A stretch of DNA of 36,893 nt from a virus: positions 1 through 36,893 of the IMG/VR virus record IMGVR_UViG_3300010430_000240; one strand, written 5' to 3'. The notes beneath the pieces are model-generated. The model saw only the letters and a list, made by a program, of their open reading frames with translations. It was not told where the DNA came from and did not search any database. A program made the translations under genes and the position numbers. This document shows positions 24,214-30,561 of this stretch, piece by piece; the stretch's first letter is position 1, and each line of letters opens with the position of its first letter.

Positions 24214-24682
24214 ACAGACTATCGAAAGCGTTAAGAATGGGATTGCTCAAACTGTTAAAGCTGGAATTACCTGGCCGCCAAACTTGCCTAAGTTCATTGA
24301 GCTCTGCGAAGGCGTTGAAGATGCTACCGAATCCTTTGACCGCTTCATTGACAAGAAAGAACCTCTTGATCATGCAGAGCTGTTAACCAGGCAGAAAGTA
24401 GGCTTTCAGTGTCGAACTCAGTTACCTGAAGACAAGGCTCGTAAACTTTGGGCTGAAACTATCAGCAAGATAAGAACAAAGATTGCTAACGGTGAAATTA
24501 TCTCACCGGACCCGAAGGCCAAGCGAATCGAAACACCGGAGAAGATGAAAGAAACGCTTACACCGGAACAGCACAACCAACAGCTTGACCGCCAGATTGA
24601 CGAGTTTCTTGCTAAAGGGATTAAGTTGATTGGTCCATTTAAAACCAGATATGAGGAACGAAAGAATGATTCACGTAGTTAG
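24002..24682 (+). CDS. Replication protein P-like helicase loader
   Basis: The start used is ATG at 24002, with GGAGA 9 bases upstream; a TTG two codons earlier is less likely. The ~226-residue protein has WVWLKMVEIYGEQW, LMWKIALNKQTIESVKNGI and TWPPNLPKFIELCEG, the block order of lambda P-type loaders (the 'WPP/PSP...F...C' motif). Its C-terminal part (QLDRQIDEFLAKGIKLIG) recalls the lambda P terminus. It would bring the host DnaB helicase to the O-bound origin. It overlaps the O-like gene by 212 bases in a different frame. The N-terminal ~40 residues are poorly conserved-looking. Confidence 0.7.
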   Translation: MKKLSMDNLHRAVNSQRSNDSNCDFKRSTETNQDSQAADWVWLKMVEIYGEQWVRENGEEPSLMWKIALNKQTIESVKNGIAQTVKAGITWPPNLPKFIELCEGVEDATESFDRFIDKKEPLDHAELLTRQKVGFQCRTQLPEDKARKLWAETISKIRTKIANGEIISPDPKAKRIETPEKMKETLTPEQHNQQLDRQIDEFLAKGIKLIGPFKTRYEERKNDSRS

Positions 24683-26114
24683 CTTCAGCGGTGGAAGAAC
24701 ATCCGCTTATCTTGTCCACCTAATGGAACAGAAGCGCAAGCTTGAAGGTTGTGATGTGAAATACTTGTTCATGGATACCGGAGCTGAGCACCCTAAGACC
24801 TATGAGTTTATCAGGAATGTAGTTAATCACTTTGAAATTGACCTGATATGCCTTCGCACTAAGTTTAATCCTGATCTTGGAAAAGCTAACTCTTTTGATG
24901 TTATTGATATTGATGAATGCAAACCAGATCTGAAGCCTTGGGTTGATATGCTATCGAAGTACGGAACGCCGTATAACCCTGGAGGAGCTTTTTGCACCGA
25001 CAGAATGAAACTTGTGCCATTTAAAAAGTATTGCGATCAGAACTTTGGTAAGGGGAACTACAAAACATGGCTAGGAATTCGAGCCGATGAACCAAAACGA
25101 TTAAAGCCACGCGAAGATGCTGAGTATCTAGCTTCAATTTCTGACTTCGAAAAAGAAGACGTTCTTGACTGGTGGAAAGAGCAGCCATTTGATCTTGAAA
25201 TTCCTGAACACCTTGGAAATTGCGTTTTCTGTATAAAAAAAGGAATCAACAAAGTTGCTTTGGCGATCAAGGACGAGCCAATACTTGCCAAGCAGTTTCA
25301 AGCAGTTTTAGAAGGGGATTCCGTCAGGACTGTAGAAAAAAGAAAATCACCAAGCTTAGAAATGTATCGAGGCAGAAATACATTCGGTGGAGTTATTCAA
25401 ATGTTTGACGACATTGATAGGAATGACCTTGCCGATCAGATTAGAGGCGCGAAAAGAAACGACAGTGGATCGTGCTCTGAGTCGTGTGAGGTTTTTAACG
25501 ATGAATCAATTGCCACTGAAGAAATGAAAAGAGAAGTTGAACAGGAAGCAAGGCAAGTTAAAAAGAAAAGCATGGGAGACCTATGGCGCACACCGCCAGA
25601 AGTGTTTAACACTCTAAACCGTGAGTTTAACTTCATCGCTGATATGGCGTCTAGCAAACATAATGCCTTGTGCGAAACGTTCTTTACAGAAGCGGAAGAC
25701 TCGCTTTCTTTTGATTGGAAATACACAATTGAGTGCGTTATGGGGCATGACTTACCAAATGGCGCTCACTATGTCTGGTTAAATTGCCCGTATAGCAATC
25801 CTATGCCTTGGGTGAAGAAAGCGCTTGAAGCTCAAGCTGGTGGGCTTGGTGTTGTTATGCTGCTTAACGATGACACTAGCGTTGGTTGGTTTGCTGAAGC
25901 CTTGAAAGGTGTTAGCGAGATCCGGCACATAGTTGCCGATGCTACACCGGAAGGTAAGCGCGAGTATTCAACAGGTCGAATTGCCTTCTTAGATGGTGAA
26001 GGTAAACCGATACCAGGAAATAACAAGCCTCAGTTTGTACTTGTGTTTAATCCATTCAAGATAGGCGCACAGGTAACGAGCTATGTTAAGAAGTCCGAAT
26101 TATACGGAGCATAA
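24666..26114 (+). CDS. Fusion of a PP-loop PAPS-reductase-like domain and a phage DNA N6-adenine methylase (Dam)
   Basis: The ATG at 24666 with GAGGAA 7 bases upstream is used. Residues 1-~280 are a PP-loop ATP pyrophosphatase: SGGRTS at 8-13, MDTGAEHP near 36-43, FCTDRMK at 109. Further Cys pairs CVFC (186/189) and CSESC (270/274) could bind a metal or Fe-S cluster. After a charged helical linker (~285-303) follows a Dam-type methylase: DLWRTPPEVF at about 305, FIADMASSKHNALC, then LNCPYS at 372-377 and ADATPEGKREYSTGRIAF. The methylase motif reads NCPY where NPPY/DPPY is usual. Separate PAPS-reductase-like and Dam genes are often neighbours in phages; here they are one 482-residue protein. 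It overlaps the P-like gene by 17 bases. Confidence 0.85.
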   Translation: MIHVVSFSGGRTSAYLVHLMEQKRKLEGCDVKYLFMDTGAEHPKTYEFIRNVVNHFEIDLICLRTKFNPDLGKANSFDVIDIDECKPDLKPWVDMLSKYGTPYNPGGAFCTDRMKLVPFKKYCDQNFGKGNYKTWLGIRADEPKRLKPREDAEYLASISDFEKEDVLDWWKEQPFDLEIPEHLGNCVFCIKKGINKVALAIKDEPILAKQFQAVLEGDSVRTVEKRKSPSLEMYRGRNTFGGVIQMFDDIDRNDLADQIRGAKRNDSGSCSESCEVFNDESIATEEMKREVEQEARQVKKKSMGDLWRTPPEVFNTLNREFNFIADMASSKHNALCETFFTEAEDSLSFDWKYTIECVMGHDLPNGAHYVWLNCPYSNPMPWVKKALEAQAGGLGVVMLLNDDTSVGWFAEALKGVSEIRHIVADATPEGKREYSTGRIAFLDGEGKPIPGNNKPQFVLVFNPFKIGAQVTSYVKKSELYGA

Positions 26115-26142
26115 AAAAAGCCCTAACCAATACGGCTAGGGC
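26113..26142 (-). terminator. Leftward Rho-independent terminator inside the rightward early unit
   Basis: Read leftward: GCCCTAGCC-GTATT-GGTTAGGGC followed by TTTTTTT. The 9-bp stem closes completely only in the leftward RNA (a G-U pair), while the rightward RNA has an A/C mismatch and no U tract. It lies in the gap after the methylase fusion and acts against antisense transcription arriving from the late unit. Confidence 0.8.
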
Positions 26143-26170
26143 AGTTCAAAGTAGAAAAGGAAGTAATAAC

Positions 26171-26413
26171 ATGCAATACACAAAAACGGTGACACTGGAT
26201 ATTAACGGTTCAGAAGTAGAGGCTGAACTTACGTTTAATCATACACCATTTTCACCAGGTTTCTATAGTGGGACACCAGAAGATTGTTATCCATGCGAGC
26301 CTGAAGAGTACGAACTCATTAAGTTAGTGGCTGAAGATAATGATTGCTCTTGGTTGCTGAAGCATATCGGTGACAGCCTAATTGATCAGCTAGGTGAAGA
26401 CGATGAAAGTTGA
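26171..26413 (+). CDS. Hypothetical acidic protein, 80 residues
   Basis: A small acidic protein with a beta-hairpin start (KTVTLDINGSEVEAELTFNHTP) and a C-terminal helical part ending LIDQLGEDDES. The middle region (FYSGTPEDCYPCEPEEYELI) is of a kind seen in small early proteins of several phages with no known function. RBS GGAAG. It overlaps the next gene by 11 bases. An inhibitor or adaptor role would fit its charge but is speculation. Confidence 0.55.
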   Translation: MQYTKTVTLDINGSEVEAELTFNHTPFSPGFYSGTPEDCYPCEPEEYELIKLVAEDNDCSWLLKHIGDSLIDQLGEDDES

Positions 26414-26840
26414 AATGATAAAGCAGCCTGGCGGTGTTCTTTGCCCGGCTTCAGATATGGAGCTGGAAAAGCTTAATAAATTCAAAACGGGCGAGCATTA
26501 CACCATTGAAATTAAGCTAACCAGAAACCCAAAGTTTCACCGTAAAGTTTTCGCCTTCTTCAATTTTTGCTTTAACTATTGGAAAGGTGATAACGAATTT
26601 CAAAGCGAGACTAAGCAGTTTGATGTTTTCCGTAATCACTTAACTGTACTGGCAGGGTTCTATGATCAGCATGTTAGCATTCATGGTGGCGTTAGAGTTG
26701 AAGCTAAATCACTTTCGTTCTCTTCAATGTCACAAGAAGAGTTCGAACATTGCTACAGCTCTTTGATTAATGCCGCTATGAAGCACATATTCAAGACAGC
26801 AGACCAAAGCACTTACAACCAGTTGCTAAGTTTCTTTTGA
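26403..26840 (+). CDS. DUF1367 family phage protein
   Basis: The ATG at 26403 (MKVEMIKQPGG) follows AGGTGA. The 145-residue protein has the DUF1367 pattern: LEKLNKFKTGEHYTIEIKLTRNPKFHRKVFAFFNFCFNYW in the first half and SMSQEEFEHCYSSLINAAMKHI in the second. The family occurs in the nin-like regions of lambdoid phages beside recombination genes and has no established activity. Here it lies two genes before NinG. Its last codons form part of the RNA stem at 26837-26912. Confidence 0.75.
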   Translation: MKVEMIKQPGGVLCPASDMELEKLNKFKTGEHYTIEIKLTRNPKFHRKVFAFFNFCFNYWKGDNEFQSETKQFDVFRNHLTVLAGFYDQHVSIHGGVRVEAKSLSFSSMSQEEFEHCYSSLINAAMKHIFKTADQSTYNQLLSFF

Positions 26841-26912
26841 GTTGTATACTTGTGTTGCGCCTAGGTTTAGCGGCTGAACGTGGATTTATCACCCACTGGC
26901 GCAACAACTCAA
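26837..26912 (+). other. Structured RNA candidate: compact three-way junction before the HNH gene
   Basis: An outer stem TTGAGTT/AACTCAA (26837-26843 with 26906-26912) encloses GTTGCGCC/GGCGCAAC (26854-26861 with 26898-26905). Inside sit two hairpins: GTTTAGC/GCTGAAC (26865-26879) and GTGG/CCAC (26880-26896). Only 3, 0 and 1 unpaired bases join the arms. No U tract follows. It resembles no riboswitch or ribozyme core that I recognise and ends 30 bases before the HNH ATG. Confidence 0.6.
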
Positions 26913-26942
26913 GATAAAACCTAACTGATAAAGAGGTTAACC

Positions 26943-27455
26943 ATGATTACTCAATCCGAACTTCAAGAACTATTACACTATTGCCCTGATAGCGGCTTAT
27001 TCACTAGATTAAAAACAACCGGACCAAAAGCAAAGAAAGGCGACAGTCCTGGTTATATTATGAATAATGGTCGCGGCAAGCGCTACTTAGTCATAAGGGT
27101 TAAGTGTAAGAAATATCTAGCCCACCGACTGGCATTTATGTATGTCGAGGGTTACTTTCCTGGAGAAGTAGACCACGTAAATGGTAATGGACTTGATAAT
27201 AGATTTTCCAACCTAAGACCAGTAACTAGATCTGAAAACAGCAAAAACCACAGATTAAGATCTGATAATAAAACTGGCGTCACTGGTGTCACCTTTCTTG
27301 AGAAGCATAGTATTTATATTGCAACACTTACATGCAATAAAAAAATCTATCGCTTAGGATGCTTTAAAACATTATTTGAAGCGGCTTGCGCTAGAAAGTC
27401 AAAAGAGATTGAGCTTTCTTTCCATAAAAACCACGGAAGTGTAAGGCCTCTATAA
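26943..27455 (+). CDS. HNH homing endonuclease with AP2 DNA-binding domain
   Basis: This 170-residue protein has a short N-terminal region (LLHYCPDSGLFTR), then an HNH_3-type nuclease core at about residues 58-96 (YLAHRLAFMYVEG, VDHVNGNGLDNRFSNLRPVT). An AP2-like DNA-binding part follows (TGVTGVTFLEKHSIYIATLT ... KIYRLGCFKTLFEAA). Freestanding genes of this type are mobile and often inserted between phage genes. It sits between DUF1367 and ninG, and its TAA overlaps the ninG start. RBS AGAGG. The intact HNH residues suggest it is active. Confidence 0.9.
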   Translation: MITQSELQELLHYCPDSGLFTRLKTTGPKAKKGDSPGYIMNNGRGKRYLVIRVKCKKYLAHRLAFMYVEGYFPGEVDHVNGNGLDNRFSNLRPVTRSENSKNHRLRSDNKTGVTGVTFLEKHSIYIATLTCNKKIYRLGCFKTLFEAACARKSKEIELSFHKNHGSVRPL

Positions 27456-28087
27456 TGAACTCAAAACTTAAATGCACTTTTTGTAAAGAACGCTTCAGAC
27501 CTGAAGAGGTTGAAGGCAAGCGAACACCGTCGGGGTGGTTTTGCTCAATTAACCATGCTATTGAGCATTCTCGCGCAGTCAGAGAGCGACAAAACAAAAA
27601 AGCCATACAATCACAAGCCAAAAAAGAAAAGGCTAACAGTAAGGCAAATAGAGCGCTTAAAGATAACGATAGAAAGCACCAATTCAAGCTTACCAAAGAA
27701 GTGATCCAGAAGTGGGTTAACCATGTTCGTGATTCTGAATTCGGCTGTATCAGTTGCGGCACAAAAAAACCAACCATTCTATATTCAGGCGGCCACTACC
27801 GAACAGCAGGAGGAAACCCAGAGATCGCGCTTGAATCAAAGAACATTCACAAGCAATGCCTATTTAACTGCAACAAGAATAAGTCAGGCAATATCAACGG
27901 TGATAAGCACTCTATTGGTTTTAAGCAGGGTTTAATCGAAAGGTACGGAGAAGAGTATGTTGACTGGCTTGATAGTCATCACGAATCAAACCGCCTTGAC
28001 TGCGATCAGCTTAGAGAGCTTCGCGCCTACTACAACCGACTAATCAGAGAAAAGAAAAAGACCGATGAAGATCGGCCTTTCTTTTAA
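27455..28087 (+). CDS. ninG: NinG (Rap-like) recombination protein
   Basis: This 210-residue protein (lambda NinG is 204) begins with a small Cys pair (CTFCKERF), then a basic helical region, then FGCISCGTKKP, YSGGHYRTAGGNPEIALESKNIHKQC and CNKNKSGN, the NinG zinc-binding and HNH-like core. LIERYGEEYVDWLDS follows near the end. NinG helps recombination at branched DNA and co-operates with annealing proteins such as ERF. It is the last gene of the rightward unit, and the first terminator overlaps its final codons. Confidence 0.9.
   Translation: MNSKLKCTFCKERFRPEEVEGKRTPSGWFCSINHAIEHSRAVRERQNKKAIQSQAKKEKANSKANRALKDNDRKHQFKLTKEVIQKWVNHVRDSEFGCISCGTKKPTILYSGGHYRTAGGNPEIALESKNIHKQCLFNCNKNKSGNINGDKHSIGFKQGLIERYGEEYVDWLDSHHESNRLDCDQLRELRAYYNRLIREKKKTDEDRPFF
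28057..28085 (+). terminator. Rho-independent terminator at the end of ninG
   Basis: AAAG-A-CCGAT, loop GAAG, ATCGG-C-CTTT and then CTTTT. The stem overlaps the last codons and stop of ninG. Confidence 0.75.
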
Positions 28088-28105
28088 TATTAAAAATTAC
28101 AATAG

Positions 28106-28130
28106 ATAAGCCCTATTAAGGGCTTATTTT
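28106..28130 (+). terminator. Second terminator between ninG and the tailspike gene
   Basis: ATAAGCCCT (28106-28114) and AGGGCTTAT (28119-28127) form a perfect 9-bp stem with an ATTA loop. TTTTATT follows rightward. Leftward it is followed by a weaker U-rich stretch, so it may serve both convergent units. Confidence 0.8.
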
Positions 28131-28148
28131 ATTAACAAACTTGTATAG

Positions 28149-30560
28149 TTATATTTGCTCCCACGAAATGACAGAATTAGCTAGAAGTTTAGCAGGGTTT
28201 CCTGATGCGAAATGCCTAATAACAAAACGAACCTCATCACCAGGCAATAGTTGAAATGTCTCTTCTATTGAAAATGGCTTCTGATCGTTCACAGTTGGGT
28301 TCTGAACGGGCCGCGTAATACCTTCAGATGGCTCACCGGAAGGCCTTGTTGCATTTTGTATCAACACATAGCCGAACTGATCGCCCTCAAGCATTCCGCT
28401 AAAGGTGAACCGGTAGCGACCACCAGTTTTACATATAAACCTCGGAGCAGAATAACGATCAAAAATATCTTGATAGTCATTTGTTGGTGTGTCCATTGAG
28501 GGTTCTGTGCTTGAATCGCTAGGAAGCGTTATGTCAGCAGAATTATAGAACGAACCAAAATCCCTATCGTAATCTGATGTGAATTTTACCGCTGGGTAGT
28601 CTCTAGGCGGCGTCCCTTCAACTGTGACGTGATTGCCGAATATCTCAACAACCCTAGTTTGCCTTACTGCTTTATCGGCAGATTGCCCAATTACAATATC
28701 ACACGCATCAACAAGGCGAGCACCAAGGTAGGTTGTTACTCCGCCTCTTAATATTTCAGACAGGAACGCACAATTATTAAATGTTGCGTTTGCTGATCTG
28801 ATTTCAATCATTCCGAGAACACCAAAATCAGAGACGCTAGTTTGTCCAGTATCGTTTATTGCACCTTCAACTGTCCCACCTTGAAGAATACAACTATTAA
28901 ACGAACATCCATATCTTTCAACATCACCACCAACAACACCGTTGACTCTTAGTATTCCTCCAAACCCATTTTCACAACCGCAACCTGTGAATGCTTGACT
29001 GATACCGCCAACGTCATAAGCAAAGCTACCAACACCCCAATGATCGCAAGCAAGTGAATTGAAGTTTGAGTAAATGGTTTTTAACTCCCAGCCTTCATCA
29101 CACCATGCCGCTCCGCATGATTTCATTGTTAGCGATGTGCCTCCTGGGATTTTCGCAGGTTTTACACAATCAAAAACTCGAACGTTAGATATTTCAGAAG
29201 TGTAAGTTCTAAAATATAAACAATGATTAATTCCCTCTGCGTATATATCGTCAATTTTTATTTGCGCTACTTCCTTACCATATATGCCGTGAATCTGCTT
29301 TTTGTACGGCGTATCTCTAGCATAAAATCCAATTCCAATAAATGTGTAATACCAAGCAGCAGCGCCAGCACCGTCTTGGCTATAACCGATGTTATCAAGA
29401 TTTACACCACCTACACCTGGATTGCCCACACCAGTAACTCTTCTCTGTGCAACTTGGATAACCGCAGGATTTGCTTGGTAATCTGCGAAGTCAGGTAAAG
29501 ACTGCCATTCTGAAGGATATACAAACCCAGACATATCAGAAGATACAATGAATTGCGTAGCCATTGATCCATCACCAACAAATTGAACCCCATCTTTTTG
29601 ATAAAAAAGAATCGGATCTTCAATGAAATATTGGGATGATGGTGCGTAAGCTCTACCTGTTGCTCTTGGCTTTCTTGGATTTGAGCCTGCAACATTTTCA
29701 ATATAATTGACACAAGCCTGAATTTTTGGGCTGTCATTTGTCCCTTCTCCGCCTCCTGCGCCCCAAGCTTTAATGTTATAAGGAGTTCTTAAATTTTGCT
29801 GAAGCTGAAGACCAAGCGTCGGAAGGTCGATATATTTACCGCCGTCATGCGTCCCCGTCCCAGAAGCCACCACTTTAAAAAATAACCTTCCAGAATTATG
29901 CCCTGAAGCATAATCTTCAACTGAAACAAGATTACCTTCCTGTACAGTAAAGCTACCTTCAATTGCGTTTGATGCGTCAATATCAGCAATTGTTTCAAAT
30001 GAATAGCTAGAAACGCCGCCAAGGTCTTTATTGTTAAATGCTGAGTTTTCTCCAACAATAGAAACGCAAACTTCCTCTAAGTTTACATTAATTATGCTCT
30101 GGTCAATTATTACTGTTGTCTCTCCACCAGCGTATGATGAATCAACAATTCTCGCGTAAGAATAACTAACCGTTCCATCGTTAAGCCTTATCTTTCTTTG
30201 TTTTTCAAATACTGAAACAAAGTTTCCTGTCACTTTAAATGTTGTTGGGCTTACATATGTTGCCGACATACAGTTAACCCATTCGTCAGCCATGTTTGAC
30301 GAAACAGGATCGGCGCTCCATATTTCATTTTCATCACTATCTTTAAGGACCATTTTATACTGCCCTGAAAGATAAACATTTGCGTAACCCTCGCCATTTA
30401 AAATCACTGGATTTGAATTTTCTACAATCTGATCTTCAGATTGATAAGTTGACTTAGGTATATTTGTTCTAGCCTGGTAAGTGTATAGCTTACCAGAAGC
30501 TAAAGGCTTACCGTTTCTGTCCCAAGCGTAAAACTTAGGCCCTATCATTGCGACTGCCAT
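28149..30560 (-). CDS. Tailspike protein with right-handed beta-helix
   Basis: The ATG at 30560 (MAVAMIGPKFYAWDRNGKP) follows AGGAGA; a longer frame back to 30704 lies inside the upstream gene. The 803-residue protein has the podophage tail-attachment domain (GKLYTYQARTNIPKSTYQ ... NPVILNGEGYANVYLSGQYKMVLKD) in its first ~100 residues. A neck region follows, then a beta-helix from about residue 265 (IKAWGAGGGEGTNDSPKIQACVN) to about 640, and a C-terminal jelly-roll-like part (RFTFSGMLEGDQFGYVLIQN). It would bind and probably cleave host surface polysaccharide. Catalytic residues cannot be assigned. Confidence 0.85.
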   Translation of the reverse strand: MAVAMIGPKFYAWDRNGKPLASGKLYTYQARTNIPKSTYQSEDQIVENSNPVILNGEGYANVYLSGQYKMVLKDSDENEIWSADPVSSNMADEWVNCMSATYVSPTTFKVTGNFVSVFEKQRKIRLNDGTVSYSYARIVDSSYAGGETTVIIDQSIINVNLEEVCVSIVGENSAFNNKDLGGVSSYSFETIADIDASNAIEGSFTVQEGNLVSVEDYASGHNSGRLFFKVVASGTGTHDGGKYIDLPTLGLQLQQNLRTPYNIKAWGAGGGEGTNDSPKIQACVNYIENVAGSNPRKPRATGRAYAPSSQYFIEDPILFYQKDGVQFVGDGSMATQFIVSSDMSGFVYPSEWQSLPDFADYQANPAVIQVAQRRVTGVGNPGVGGVNLDNIGYSQDGAGAAAWYYTFIGIGFYARDTPYKKQIHGIYGKEVAQIKIDDIYAEGINHCLYFRTYTSEISNVRVFDCVKPAKIPGGTSLTMKSCGAAWCDEGWELKTIYSNFNSLACDHWGVGSFAYDVGGISQAFTGCGCENGFGGILRVNGVVGGDVERYGCSFNSCILQGGTVEGAINDTGQTSVSDFGVLGMIEIRSANATFNNCAFLSEILRGGVTTYLGARLVDACDIVIGQSADKAVRQTRVVEIFGNHVTVEGTPPRDYPAVKFTSDYDRDFGSFYNSADITLPSDSSTEPSMDTPTNDYQDIFDRYSAPRFICKTGGRYRFTFSGMLEGDQFGYVLIQNATRPSGEPSEGITRPVQNPTVNDQKPFSIEETFQLLPGDEVRFVIRHFASGNPAKLLANSVISWEQI

Positions 30561-30561
30561 G

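Noticed and set aside
26837-26912. tRNA or hammerhead ribozyme in the three-way structure
   Set aside because: No T-loop motif, anticodon arm or CCA-side acceptor pattern, and no CTGATGA/GAAA hammerhead core.
26837-27455. Group I intron carrying the HNH gene
   Set aside because: DUF1367 and NinG are each complete and the non-coding part is only about 100 bp, too short for an intron core.
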